DNA of 64,000 nucleotides from G965227875 sp965227875 (GCA_965227875.1 OZ245783.1:3410001-3474000), one strand, 5' to 3'; positions 17,810 through 27,203 are shown, counted from the first letter of the stretch. The notes: a model not told the origin generated them from the letters alone. Translations and numbers: made by a program.

Positions 17810-20131
17810 TCAGAGATCCCGCACGACATAGACCGGGCTTGTCCAGGCCTGCGTACCGTCCTCCAGTGTGACGCGGACATAGAACGGGTTGTCGCGGCCG
17901 GGCTGCGGCGACAGGCGGTGCTCGACCGAAAAGTCGAGGCTGTCGGGACAGTCGGGCAGGCGGACCAGGCGCATGCGGCGGGGCAGGATGTCGGACGCGT
18001 CGAGCACCGTGTCCTCCAGGCCGATGGAGGCGAGATCGACGGATGCCTTGATCAGCGGCGTGTCGATCTCGACCTTGCCGGAACGGCTGTCCTCGAGCGT
18101 CGCGACGAAACCGGCCAGATTGCCGGTCGTTACCGATTGCCATGACAGGGCGTTGCCGCCGTCCTGTTTCAGTGTCTTGTCGCGGTTGAAGAAATTGATC
18201 GGCACCGCGCTCGACACCCGGGCGCCGTCGAACCTGGCGGTCCCGTCCCAGGCCACCGCCCTGAAGCGGCCGCGATACTCCGCGCCTTCCCAGAGGACGC
18301 AGATGCGGTCGCCAAGATCGTCTTCCGCGTATGGACGGTGACAGGCGAGGTGTTCGAGGCCGTTGAAGATATCCACGCGGTGGACCGGGGAAGACGCCGA
18401 CACATTCAGCCGCAAGGTCGCGTCGCCCTCCGGCAGGTGGACGATGTCGCCCATCTCAGCGGCTGCCGCCGCGGTTCCCTCGCTCGGCCCCAGCGCAGGG
18501 TCAGAATGATAGACCGTGCCCTCGGCGTCGAAGTCGATGGCGAGATCGATCAGCGGTCGGCCGCTCGGACCGCCGGTGGTGGCATAGTGGCGGCGCCTGT
18601 TGATGGCCCCGATGAGAGCGTCGCGGGTCAGTTCCGGCATGCGGTAGCAGGTCAGCCCACCGACCGCGCCGAACCAGCCAGCTCCTGGATAACTCGCTCC
18701 GGGCCGGCCCTTGTGGCCGTCCGAGTTGCCGAGAATGCCCACCCGGTACCCCTGCCGGAAGGCGTCCTCCACCAGCCACTCGAAGGTGCCCCACGCCGAA
18801 TGCACCTCGACCGATTTCTCGAACCGCCCGTCATGGGCGAGCACGATGTCGGCATAGCGCCCGCCGCAATGGGCGAAACAGATGACGTCCCACTCTTCGT
18901 TTTCCGCGAAAGCCTCGAACAGTTCGGCGGAGGTGTGGCAGTCCGTGCCGATGTCGCCGCGGTCCTCCACCAGCGCATGGGACGAGCGGCGCATGGTCCG
19001 GCCCTCGACCGGGAAATAGACGTTGCGGTCGCCGCCGAGCGCGGTGTTTCCCGACCATTCGTAGCCCGGCAGGGTGACGAAGCGACCGGGCTCGTTGAAG
19101 GCGGCCGTAACCTGGTTGAGGTCCTGCCAGAAGGTTTCCGTCATCTGGAAGTCGTTGCCCTGGTGGGCGCAGGCGTCGAGAAAGGCGCGGTCGCGGCCGA
19201 AGGCGAAATAGTCGGCCGCCGAGTTGGTGCCCAGCGTTTCGTCGGACTGGCCGTGCAGGTCGCCCCAGTAGAGGCGCTGCGCGGGGTCTGTTTCGGCACG
19301 GGCAGGATTGCTGCGGGCGAGCGCGTTGCCGGTCTCGTCTTCGACGTGGATGGTGAAGCCGCCTTCCGCGGGGCAGGACAGTCCCCCGGCTTCCACAGCG
19401 AACGGCCCCGGTTTCATGGCGATGGACGGCGGCAGCCCGTCGACCGCACCCTCCGCACGGAGCACCAGCGTCGTGTCGCACTTGTCGCTCGGATTGCCCC
19501 AGGCGTCCTCTCCCTTGATGCGCAGCGAAAAGGGTTCGCCGCAGGCGACGACGCTGGGCACGACGCAGGCCCAGGTCACGGGCGGACCCGGCACGATGCG
19601 GATCGCCGGCTGTTTGGGCAGGGTCTGGAAGTTGTAGGTGGCGATCGGGTCCACAAGCACGCGAAACTCGAACCGGCTCTCGCAGAATGTCTGCATGCGC
19701 ATGCCGGGCGAACCCTCGTCCGTCACCCCGAAGCGCACCGTGATCGTGTCGCCTTCCTTCATGAAGCCCTTCACGATCTTGATCTGCAGCGTGCGGTCCC
19801 ACGGGCGGATATTGCCCTTGGGGTCGAACCGGCACTCCAGGACCGCGTTGTTCGAGGCGGTCACGACCGTGTATCCCGGCGCCTTCGGGTCGGTGAACTG
19901 CGGATTGGTCTGGTCGGTGGCGAACCGGAAGCACACGCGCAGGCTGCCGCTGTCGTCGATGCCGAAGCGGCCGCAGGTATAGGTGAGCGTCAGGCTCTGG
20001 TAGCTGCCCGCCTCGATCGCCTCGCCCTCGCGGTCGATCACCGCGGTCCCGAGCAGCTCGGCGGGAATGGGTTCGCGCAGCGCGCCGTTGTGGATCTCCG
20101 GGGCGGTCATGGAGGGCAGGGTGTCTGTCAT
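17810..20131 (-). CDS. DUF3604 family PHP-like protein
   Basis: Large protein of 773 residues. The N-terminal 330 residues are beta-rich; the rest carries metal-binding signatures of the DUF3604 group, which is related to PHP-type metallo-hydrolases: YWGDLHGQSDE, FAHCGGRYAD, NSDGHKGRPG and a catalytic-domain-like RRHYATTGG. No signal peptide is evident at the chosen ATG (MTDTLPSM), which has a weak GGAA upstream; earlier in-frame starts add low-complexity residues. Substrate is unknown. It is monocistronic, flanked by the kinase gene and a tandem repeat. Confidence 0.8.
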   Translation of the reverse strand: MTDTLPSMTAPEIHNGALREPIPAELLGTAVIDREGEAIEAGSYQSLTLTYTCGRFGIDDSGSLRVCFRFATDQTNPQFTDPKAPGYTVVTASNNAVLECRFDPKGNIRPWDRTLQIKIVKGFMKEGDTITVRFGVTDEGSPGMRMQTFCESRFEFRVLVDPIATYNFQTLPKQPAIRIVPGPPVTWACVVPSVVACGEPFSLRIKGEDAWGNPSDKCDTTLVLRAEGAVDGLPPSIAMKPGPFAVEAGGLSCPAEGGFTIHVEDETGNALARSNPARAETDPAQRLYWGDLHGQSDETLGTNSAADYFAFGRDRAFLDACAHQGNDFQMTETFWQDLNQVTAAFNEPGRFVTLPGYEWSGNTALGGDRNVYFPVEGRTMRRSSHALVEDRGDIGTDCHTSAELFEAFAENEEWDVICFAHCGGRYADIVLAHDGRFEKSVEVHSAWGTFEWLVEDAFRQGYRVGILGNSDGHKGRPGASYPGAGWFGAVGGLTCYRMPELTRDALIGAINRRRHYATTGGPSGRPLIDLAIDFDAEGTVYHSDPALGPSEGTAAAAAEMGDIVHLPEGDATLRLNVSASSPVHRVDIFNGLEHLACHRPYAEDDLGDRICVLWEGAEYRGRFRAVAWDGTARFDGARVSSAVPINFFNRDKTLKQDGGNALSWQSVTTGNLAGFVATLEDSRSGKVEIDTPLIKASVDLASIGLEDTVLDASDILPRRMRLVRLPDCPDSLDFSVEHRLSPQPGRDNPFYVRVTLEDGTQAWTSPVYVVRDL

Positions 20132-20239
20132 GTGTTCCGTCTTGATCTTGGAGGAGGGCGGGGTCGTCAGGAAGCACAGCAAGATACACCGCTGGCGCAC
20201 CGCGGCAAGTGGCGAGGCACGCCCGCAAGGCCAATGGGT

Positions 20240-20255
20240 CCTGACGTTCGTCAGG
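20240..20255. repeat. Perfect short palindrome upstream of DUF3604
   Basis: CCTGACG-TT-CGTCAGG can form a 7-bp hairpin. It lies 35 bp before the 72-bp tandem repeat and about 110 bp upstream of the DUF3604 start; operator or RNA hairpin are both possible. Confidence 0.45.
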
Positions 20256-20289
20256 ACTTCGTCCGGGATGTGTCTGGAACAATCCCCAT

Positions 20290-20545
20290 CGTGTCCCGGA
20301 AATCCGCCAGGATCATCCGGGACCGTTCCAGGCGAGGAGTGCGTGTCCGGCACGACCCGTTCGTTTCCCGGAAGTCCGCCAGGACTATCCGGGACCGTTC
20401 AGGGCGAGGAATTCGTATCCGATACGGCCCCGTCGTGTCCCGGAAATCCGCCAGGATTATCCGGGACCGTTCCAGGCGAGGAGTGCGTGTCCGCCACGGC
20501 CCCGTCGTTTCCCGGAAATCCGCCAGGACTATCCGGGACCGTTCC
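20290..20545. repeat. 72-bp tandem repeat, 3.6 copies, each with a hairpin
   Basis: Copies start at 20290, 20362, 20434 and 20506, giving an exact 72-bp period; the last stops after 40 bp. Each unit carries TCCCGGA and TCCGGGA as 7-bp arms of a stem with a loop of about 15 bases. Copies differ at several positions (tgt/ttt at the start, gat/gac in the loop), with odd and even copies more alike. The period is a multiple of three, so all frames stay open through it, but no ribosome site or family-like sequence supports a gene. It fills the 436-bp gap between DUF3604 and the SDR gene. Confidence 0.9.
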
Positions 20546-20567
20546 AAACCGGGGCCTTGACCGGAGG

Positions 20568-21272
20568 CTAGACCGAACGGGTCAGGCCGCCGTCGACGCG
20601 GATGTTCTGCCCCGTGATGTAGCCCGCGCCGTCGGATGCCAGGTATGAAATCAGCGACGAGGTTTCCGCCGCGGTGCCGTAGCGGCCCATGGGGATCCGG
20701 TTGCGGCGTTCCTCGGCTTCGGGAAGCGTATCGATGAACCCGGGCAGAACGTTGTTCATCCGGATGTTCGCCTTGGCGTAGCGGTCCGCGTAGAGCTTCG
20801 TGAAACTGGCGAGCCCGGCGCGGAAAACACCCGACGTCGGGAACAGCGGATCGGGTTCGAAGACCGCGAAGGTGGAAATGTTGATGATCGCGCCGCCGCC
20901 CTGTTTTTCCATGTGCGGCGTCACCAGACGGGTCGGACGGATGACGTTCATCAGGTAATATTCCATGCCGCCGTGCCAGTCGTCGTCGCTGATGTCCAGC
21001 AGGTCGCCTTTCGGGCCGTGGCCCGCGGAGTTTACCAGCACGTCGATCCGGCCCCACTTGTCCATGGCCTTGCCGACGAAGGCCTCCAGGTCCGCCGGCT
21101 CGAGGTTGGACCCGGTGTGTCCGATCCCGCCGAGTTCCCCGGCGAGCGCCTCGCCCTTGCCCGAAGAGGAAAGGATCGCGATATCGAAACCGTCGCGTGA
21201 TAGGACGCGCGCCGCATCCGCACCCATGCCGCTGCCGCCGGCCGTGATCAGGGCCACTTTCTTGTCTGTCAT
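20568..21272 (-). CDS. SDR-family oxidoreductase with altered catalytic motif
   Basis: Rossmann-fold protein of 234 residues. The cofactor loop TAGGSGMG and NSAG are normal, but where SDR enzymes have Tyr-x-x-x-Lys this one reads SGVFRAGL, with Ser at the Tyr position and Arg at the Lys position. Activity may therefore be altered or absent. The ATG at MTDKK has AAAGGAGAA upstream. It is divergent from the LysR gene at 21382, its likely regulator, with a palindrome between. The C-terminal GYITGQNIRVDGGLTRSV is classical for the family. Confidence 0.85.
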   Translation of the reverse strand: MTDKKVALITAGGSGMGADAARVLSRDGFDIAILSSSGKGEALAGELGGIGHTGSNLEPADLEAFVGKAMDKWGRIDVLVNSAGHGPKGDLLDISDDDWHGGMEYYLMNVIRPTRLVTPHMEKQGGGAIINISTFAVFEPDPLFPTSGVFRAGLASFTKLYADRYAKANIRMNNVLPGFIDTLPEAEERRNRIPMGRYGTAAETSSLISYLASDGAGYITGQNIRVDGGLTRSV

Positions 21273-21350
21273 CGTCTGTTCTCCTTTAATGGCTGGGTCG
21301 GATATAGAGCCTGGCCGGACCATTGACTAATCATGTTTTTTCTCATCAGA

Positions 21351-21367
21351 CTGTAGAAAATCTACAG
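21351..21367. promoter_or_regulatory. Palindrome between divergent SDR and LysR genes
   Basis: CTGTAGA-AAA-TCTACAG is a perfect 7-bp dyad 15 bp before the LysR start, containing the T-N11-A core of LysR sites. A TTGACT box lies at 21323-21328 on the plus strand. Autoregulation and control of the SDR gene are likely but inferred. Confidence 0.6.
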
Positions 21368-21381
21368 GCTGAAGGAAGGTC

Positions 21382-22254
21382 ATGCGGCTCCCGAAACTCA
21401 ATGCGCTGCGCATGTTCGACGCCGCGGCGCGCCACGGCAATTTCCGGCGGGCGGCGGACGAGCTTCATCTCACGCAAGGTGCGGTCGCCCAGCAGGTGCG
21501 TGCGCTCGAAGCCGATCTCGGCCGACAGCTTTTTCTGCGCAAGGCCCGCGGACTGGAACTGACCCGCGATGGCCGCACCTATGCCCGGGCGGTGGGCAGG
21601 GCGCTTTCGATCATCGACGAGGCGACGCGCGCGTTGTCGCCACCTGCCGATACCGTCATTCTGAGCGTGCCGCCGTCCTTTGCGTCCAAGTGGCTCCTGC
21701 CGCGGCTTGGCGCGTTCGAGGATGCCAATCCGCACGTCGACCTCCAGATCCTCGCGACGGAAGACCTGGCCGATTTCAGGACCGACGGCGTGGACCTCGC
21801 GGTGCGTCTGGGAACCCCGCCCTTCGGCGAAGGGCTCGACGTACGCAAGCTTTCCGCCACGAACCTGGTCGCGGTCGCCGGCCGGGACTATGCCCAGGCC
21901 CACGCGCCCGTTCGCGAACCAGCCGACCTCGCCGGGCACAGGCTGCTCCAGGATGCCCACGGCTCCTGGGACGATCTCTTCGCCAAGCTGTCGGTCGGAA
22001 AGCCGCAACGGGTGTCCCGCTTCAACCAGACCGCGCTCGCCATCGACGCGGCGATCGCCAATCGCGGCGTGGCCCTGGTTTCCCTCCTTCTGGTGGAGAG
22101 CGAACTGGCGGACGGAAGGCTCGTTGTCCTGTGGCGCGACCCGGCACGCTCGGAGGCCGGGTATTACGCAGTTCATGCCGGAGCCGAAGCGCCGAACGCA
22201 GCGGCCCGCGATGCGGTCGGGACATGGCTCGTCAGGCAAACCCGGGCCGACTGA
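21382..22254 (+). CDS. LysR-family transcriptional regulator
   Basis: Protein of 290 residues: HTH domain (3-62, with FRRAADELHLTQGAVAQQVRALE) and periplasmic-binding-like effector domain (from about 90). Sequence start MRLPKLNALRMFDAAARHG is GcvA-like. The adjacent divergent SDR gene and the shared palindrome suggest it controls that gene. Effector unknown. Confidence 0.9.
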   Translation: MRLPKLNALRMFDAAARHGNFRRAADELHLTQGAVAQQVRALEADLGRQLFLRKARGLELTRDGRTYARAVGRALSIIDEATRALSPPADTVILSVPPSFASKWLLPRLGAFEDANPHVDLQILATEDLADFRTDGVDLAVRLGTPPFGEGLDVRKLSATNLVAVAGRDYAQAHAPVREPADLAGHRLLQDAHGSWDDLFAKLSVGKPQRVSRFNQTALAIDAAIANRGVALVSLLLVESELADGRLVVLWRDPARSEAGYYAVHAGAEAPNAAARDAVGTWLVRQTRAD

Positions 22255-22352
22255 CACACGATGTCGCAGGACGGGAAGCTTCGCGTGGTGCGGCGTTCGC
22301 GCTAGCCTGACCAACACCACAACAGAACGCGCCCAAAGATGAGGCCACGCCC

Positions 22353-23627
22353 ATGTATGCCGATCGATATGACAATCCGCTGTCCACGACTTCGCCGGCC
22401 GCCCGCGACGCCTACCTGGACGGAATGGAACGGTTTCTCATGGCCGCCGAAGGCGCGGGAGAAGCCTTCGAGAGAGCGATCGAAGCCGACGGCAACTTTG
22501 CCGCCGCGCATCTCGCCCTCGGGCGCAACCTCCAGGTGCTCGGCAAACCGGTGGCGGCGCGCGAAGCCGTGGCGCGGGCGCGGGACTGTACGAAAGGCGT
22601 AACGGCGTCCGAAGCGGGGCAGATCGAGGCGCTCGGACTCCTCGTGGAGGGCAAGGTGCCGGCTGCATATAAAGCCATCAGGGCCCATCTCATGGACTAT
22701 CCCCGGGATGTCATGGTCGCCCAGACCTGCACCGGCGTCTTCGGCCTGATCGGGTTCAGCGGCCAACCGGGCCGCGAAGCCGAACAACTCGCCTTCACCT
22801 CCATGCTGGCGCCGCATTACGGCGACGACTGGTGGTTCCTGGCCCAGCATGCCTTCTCCCAGATGGAGGCTGGACAGACCGGTCCCGCCGAGGCGACGAT
22901 CGAGAAGTCGCTCGACGGCAACCCCCGCAATGCCAACGGCGCGCATATCCGCGCCCATCTTTATTACGAGAACGGCGAGGCAGAGGCCGGTGCTGCCTAT
23001 CTCGATGACTGGATCGGGGACTACGCGAAGCAGGGCCTGCTTCACTGCCACATCTCCTGGCACGTGGCGCTCTGGGCGCTGGAGCGCGGCGAAATCGCGA
23101 AGATGTGGTCGGTGATTGACCGCGACGTGGACCCGGGAGGGGCCTGGGGCCCGGCGATCAACGTGCTCACGGACCTTGCCGCCATTCTCTACCGGGCCGA
23201 ACTCGCGGGCGTCGATGTGCCGAAGGAGCGCTGGCTGGCGATCAGCCGATATGCTTCGGACTCCTTCCCGAAGACCGGCCTTGCCTTCGTCGACGTCCAT
23301 GCGGCCCTCGCCCATGCCATGGCCGGCAACCGAGAGGAACTCGACCGCATCATCGCCGATGCCCGGGGCCCCGCCGGCGACATGGTGAAGATCCTCGCCG
23401 AAGCCTTCGGTGCGCTCGCCGACGGCGACTGGGCCGGGGCCAGCGTGCATCTTGCCGAGGCCATGGCAGATCACGCCCGCATCGGCGGAAGCCGCGCCCA
23501 GCGCGACCTGATCGAGTTCGCCATGGTGGGTGCGCTGCTGCGCCAGGGCAAGTCAGACGAGGCTCGCCGGCTGCTCATGATCCGCCGGCCCCTCGCGCTC
23601 GCCGCGCGACCGGTCGAAGGTCTATAG
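22353..23627 (+). CDS. TPR protein of the TTC38 family
   Basis: Alpha-helical protein of 424 residues built from tetratricopeptide-like helices over its full length, with the segment HCHISWHVALWALERGE (about 231-247) that marks the bacterial/eukaryotic TTC38 group. No signal peptide or membrane helix. The family has no known biochemical role; a scaffolding function is a guess from the fold. Its last codons overlap the end of the convergent MhpA-like gene by 6 bp. Confidence 0.8.
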   Translation: MYADRYDNPLSTTSPAARDAYLDGMERFLMAAEGAGEAFERAIEADGNFAAAHLALGRNLQVLGKPVAAREAVARARDCTKGVTASEAGQIEALGLLVEGKVPAAYKAIRAHLMDYPRDVMVAQTCTGVFGLIGFSGQPGREAEQLAFTSMLAPHYGDDWWFLAQHAFSQMEAGQTGPAEATIEKSLDGNPRNANGAHIRAHLYYENGEAEAGAAYLDDWIGDYAKQGLLHCHISWHVALWALERGEIAKMWSVIDRDVDPGGAWGPAINVLTDLAAILYRAELAGVDVPKERWLAISRYASDSFPKTGLAFVDVHAALAHAMAGNREELDRIIADARGPAGDMVKILAEAFGALADGDWAGASVHLAEAMADHARIGGSRAQRDLIEFAMVGALLRQGKSDEARRLLMIRRPLALAARPVEGL

Positions 23628-25085
23628 GCCCGGATAGCGGCCCAGGCCGCGAAGCCCGGGTCCCGTTGCGGCGATGTAGCGGTCCGGTCGCACCAGGATC
23701 GCGCCACAGCCGAACGCGTCGAGCAGGGTGCCGATCTCAGGATGGTTCACGGCGCTGAACACGGCAGCCCTTCCGTCCGGCGGTTCGACAGCGTGGTCTC
23801 CATGCCGGGCCGCGAGCAGCACATGGCCATAGCCGCAGGCGTCGTCCAGGCGACGGCCATCGGACAGGCGCGGCTGGGGGCACAGGCGTCCTGCCGTCTC
23901 GCCGGGTCCGAGGAGAATGCTGTGCCCGAGCGGCGGGGCGATGCTCGTCATGCGAGAGGAGCCGTCGGGGCGCGGCAGGGCCTGCTGCAGCGCCTCCTTC
24001 GTGCCGCTTGCGTTGATGAGCCCGCCAAGCCGAATGGCCGTCTCGATATAGGTCCGCACGTGCGGGATGCGCTCTTCGCCATAGGTGTCGAGAAGGCACG
24101 GGTTCGCGCCCTTGACGACCGCGGCAAGTTTCCAGCCCAGGTTGGCCGCATCGCGGATGCCCGCGCACATGCCCTGTCCCATGAAGGGCGGCGTCTGGTG
24201 GGCGGCGTCGCCGGCGATCAACAGCCGGCCGCGCCGCCAGGCGCGGGCGATGGTCGAGTGGAACGTGTAAACCGCGCGCCGTTCGAGCACGGCGTCTTGC
24301 GGAGAGAGCCAGCCGGACAGGAGTGGCCAGAGAGCTTCGTCCGATGTCATGTCCTCCGCCCGCTCGTCGTCCTTCAGCGCGATCTCCCAGCGTCGGCGGT
24401 CGCCGGGGCCGCGCACATAGGTCGCGGGGCGCTCCGGATTGCAGTGCTGGATCGTGTGGTCCCCGAGATGGGGCTGCGGGGCGGTGAGCAGGGCATCGAC
24501 CACCAGCCAGCGTTCGTTGAACCCGAGATCATGGTGTCCGGTGCCGATCGCGCTCCTGACGGTGGACCGCGCTCCGTCACACCCGACGACATACCGGGCG
24601 GATACGGACCGCTTGTCGGTGCCGCCGTTCGTGGAAAGGCGAATGTCGACGTGGTCGTCACGTTCGATGAGGTCGGTAACGTCGGCCGGGGCAAGGACCT
24701 CGACTGCACTTGCACGGGCGACGGCCGCACGCAGGACCCTCTCGAGGTCCGGCTGGTGGAAGCGGTAGCTTGCGTGCCAGCCCATGGGCCCGACGTCCGC
24801 GGGGCGCGGCCAGTCGAGCAGGAGGCTTCCGGCGGCGTCGACGAACCGCATGCCGGGATTGATCCGCGAGATGTCCGCGACGGCTTCCGCGACGCCTATC
24901 GTCTGGAATACGCGCATCACCTCGTCGTCGAAATGCACCGCGCGCGGTTCGGGGCAGGGACCGGCCTGCCGGTCCAGTGCGAGAACGTCGAGGCCGCATT
25001 TCGCCAGCAGGCAGGCGAGCGTGGCCCCGGTCGGGCCAAGTCCGACAATGGCGACGTCGTGGACGCGGCCGCCGCCGGCAGTCAC
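23622..25085 (-). CDS. FAD-dependent aromatic hydroxylase (MhpA-like)
   Basis: Class A flavoprotein monooxygenase of 487 residues, close to 3-(3-hydroxyphenyl)propionate hydroxylase. Motifs are GLGPTGATLACLLAKCG (FAD, N-terminus), the DG-type segment VGCDGARSTVR, and GDAAHQTPPFMGQGMCAG with the FAD ribityl site. The start is a GTG overlapping the TGA of the extradiol dioxygenase gene (GTGA), which implies translational coupling; a longer frame starts inside the dioxygenase gene. It probably supplies a catechol-type product to that dioxygenase. Confidence 0.88.
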   Translation of the reverse strand: MTAGGGRVHDVAIVGLGPTGATLACLLAKCGLDVLALDRQAGPCPEPRAVHFDDEVMRVFQTIGVAEAVADISRINPGMRFVDAAGSLLLDWPRPADVGPMGWHASYRFHQPDLERVLRAAVARASAVEVLAPADVTDLIERDDHVDIRLSTNGGTDKRSVSARYVVGCDGARSTVRSAIGTGHHDLGFNERWLVVDALLTAPQPHLGDHTIQHCNPERPATYVRGPGDRRRWEIALKDDERAEDMTSDEALWPLLSGWLSPQDAVLERRAVYTFHSTIARAWRRGRLLIAGDAAHQTPPFMGQGMCAGIRDAANLGWKLAAVVKGANPCLLDTYGEERIPHVRTYIETAIRLGGLINASGTKEALQQALPRPDGSSRMTSIAPPLGHSILLGPGETAGRLCPQPRLSDGRRLDDACGYGHVLLAARHGDHAVEPPDGRAAVFSAVNHPEIGTLLDAFGCGAILVRPDRYIAATGPGLRGLGRYPGL

Positions 25086-26065
25086 GACGTCTTTCCGGCG
25101 GATGAGAGCATGTCGTAGAGCCAGGGACACTCGGCCACCGGCGGCGCGCGCAGCCCCTTGGCGGCCGCGTCGAGGCGCATGCGGCGGAACTTTTCGCGCG
25201 CCTCCTCGGGCATGTGAAGGCGTTCGTGGCCCCAGAAACTCGGACCGGCGTGGGTTTCGTGCGGCTCCCACGTCTGCGGGTCGATGACGCGTCCGCCCCA
25301 GCCGAGTTCGACGAACATGTCAGACGGTGTCGTTGCATAGAACGACGTCATGAAGTCGTTCGTGTGCCGGCCGAGCGTGTAGGCGATGCCGTCTTCGGCG
25401 AGTTGCGCCAGGTCGTAGCCCTGGCCGACATCGTCGAGATTGCCGTACTCGATCATGAAATGATGGAAGCCGCGACGACCCGTGCCGATCATGGCGAAGC
25501 TGTGATGGCGCCCGTTCACATGGAAGAAATAGAGCGGCCGGGGAGACAGGCCGTAGTCGCTGACGCGGAAATCGAGAATGTCCCTGTAGAACGGCAAGAG
25601 GGCGTCGATGTCCGCCACATGCAGAACCGCGTGTCCCATGCCGTAGGGTCCTGTCCTGAACCCCGATATCGGCCGACCGGGAACGAACGGGTCCGTCGCC
25701 CGGTGCGCTCCGTGGAACAGCTCCATCCTGTTGCCGTCCGGATCATGGCACACGAGCAGGCGATCGACATGGCGCTGGTCGGCGAGACCCCGTGATCCGG
25801 TCCAGACACGCATGCCCGCATCGTCCAGCCGTGCCGCATAGGTTTCGAGATCGGCCGGCGTCTCGACTTCCCAGCCCATGAAGGCCAGCGTATCCCCGGC
25901 CTCGTCCAGGACCACGAGGCGCTGCTTGAGATCGTCCATCCGGAAGGCGGCGGTGCCGGCCCCGCGGTCGACTTCCTGCATACCGGCGAGTCGTCCGGCG
26001 AACTGGCGCCAGTCGTCGAAGCGTTGCGACCTGATGCCGAGATAACCCAGAGCACAGACCGCCAT
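25082..26065 (-). CDS. Extradiol ring-cleavage dioxygenase (BphC-type, VOC fold)
   Basis: Type I extradiol dioxygenase of 327 residues with two VOC domains. The Fe(II) ligands in the C-terminal domain appear as His145 (GHAVLHV), His202 (FHHFMIEY) and Glu253 (MFVELGW), with His234 in GRHTNDFMTSFY, matching BphC spacing. It opens a catechol ring next to the hydroxyls. It lies 18 bp after an SDR gene and overlaps the hydroxylase gene, so the three form one aromatic-catabolic operon; the ring-opened product hydrolase is not in the window. Confidence 0.9.
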   Translation of the reverse strand: MAVCALGYLGIRSQRFDDWRQFAGRLAGMQEVDRGAGTAAFRMDDLKQRLVVLDEAGDTLAFMGWEVETPADLETYAARLDDAGMRVWTGSRGLADQRHVDRLLVCHDPDGNRMELFHGAHRATDPFVPGRPISGFRTGPYGMGHAVLHVADIDALLPFYRDILDFRVSDYGLSPRPLYFFHVNGRHHSFAMIGTGRRGFHHFMIEYGNLDDVGQGYDLAQLAEDGIAYTLGRHTNDFMTSFYATTPSDMFVELGWGGRVIDPQTWEPHETHAGPSFWGHERLHMPEEAREKFRRMRLDAAAKGLRAPPVAECPWLYDMLSSAGKTS

Positions 26066-26083
26066 CGCGATATCCTTCCCGTC

Positions 26084-26983
26084 CTAGCCTCGGGCGGCCA
26101 TTTCGAAGAACTTGCCGGTCTGTTCGCCGCCGGCCGCGAACGCCTTGGCCTCGTCCATGTCGGTGATCCGGTCCCAGGCGTCGGCGACATCTTCGGCGCG
26201 CGGCGCGTCCCCGAGGTGGGCGCCGCGGGCTTCCGCGATTTCCACCTTGGCGAACACCCCGGCCCCGGCCGCGACGATCACGCCGGTGGGCGCGTCCTCG
26301 CTCGACAGATAGACGACCGCCGGCGTGACGCGTTCCGGCGTCATGAGCTGTTCCGCTTCGGGCGGAAACAGGTCCGCCGTCATCCGCGTATAGGCGACGG
26401 GCGACACCGCGTTGCAGTGGATGTTGTACTTCTGGCCTTCGAGCTTGAGGGTGTTGATCAGGCCGATCACCCCCATTTTCGCCGCACCGTAATTGGCCTG
26501 GCCGAAATTGCCGTAGAGGCCGCTCGACGAGGTGGTGACGATGATCCGGCCATAGGACTGGTCCCGCATCACCGGCCAGACCGCGCGGGTCGCCAATGCG
26601 GTTCCGTGGAGATGAACATCGATCACCTGGCGGAAATCATCCATCCCCATTTTCGCGAAACTCTTGTCGCGGAGTATGCCGGCATTGTTGACGAGGACGT
26701 CGATCCGGCCGAACGCCTTGAGAACCTCGCCGACCATGTTCTGAAGGGCGGCCTCGTCCGTCACGTTCGCGCCGTTCGCCATGGCGGTTCCGCCGGCTTC
26801 CTCGATTTCGCGGACCACGGCTTCAGCCGCGCTCACGGAACCGCCGGACCCGTCGACAGCACCGCCCAGGTCGTTGACGACGACCTTCGCGCCCCGCCGG
26901 GCGAATTCCAGCGCATGGGAGCGGCCCAGACCGCCTCCGGCACCCGTGACGATCACAACCTTGCCATCGAAATCAATTGCCAT
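26084..26983 (-). CDS. SDR dehydrogenase, MFE-2/HSD17B4-like
   Basis: NAD(P)-dependent dehydrogenase of 299 residues with the loop TGAGGGLG (13-20), VVVNDLGG typical of the 3-hydroxyacyl-CoA dehydrogenase domain of multifunctional enzyme 2, NNAG (99-102), Ser near 152, and Tyr165/Lys169 in ANYGAAK. It heads the minus-strand aromatic-catabolic operon, where it may act on an acyl-CoA or ring-derived alcohol. Substrate is not readable. Confidence 0.88.
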   Translation of the reverse strand: MAIDFDGKVVIVTGAGGGLGRSHALEFARRGAKVVVNDLGGAVDGSGGSVSAAEAVVREIEEAGGTAMANGANVTDEAALQNMVGEVLKAFGRIDVLVNNAGILRDKSFAKMGMDDFRQVIDVHLHGTALATRAVWPVMRDQSYGRIIVTTSSSGLYGNFGQANYGAAKMGVIGLINTLKLEGQKYNIHCNAVSPVAYTRMTADLFPPEAEQLMTPERVTPAVVYLSSEDAPTGVIVAAGAGVFAKVEIAEARGAHLGDAPRAEDVADAWDRITDMDEAKAFAAGGEQTGKFFEMAARG

Positions 26984-27203
26984 TGAAATTCCTCTATTGT
27001 CGTGTCCCGTCGCGCGGGCCGGACCGAGTGCAATAAATGCCCGCCGGAGCGCGGGCGGGTCAAGCGTGCTCGATCACGTGACCGTTCGATTGCGTGTATT
27101 GACGCGACCCGCTCGCCTCGGGCCTAAATGCCTGCGGATGAAACACACGGGAAGCGCCGGGATGGCGGAATCCGGCAACTGCTAGATGGAGGAGTTCAGC
27201 CGC

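Noticed and set aside
18338..20560. 740-codon plus-strand frame reading through the DUF3604 complement and the 72-bp repeat
   Set aside because: Antisense to a recognised gene; the repetitive tail only reflects that the repeat period is divisible by three. No ribosome site.
26984..27203. GCCCGC/GCGGGC hairpin between SDR and GST as a terminator
   Set aside because: The two genes diverge here, so no transcript ends in this gap, and no T-run follows.
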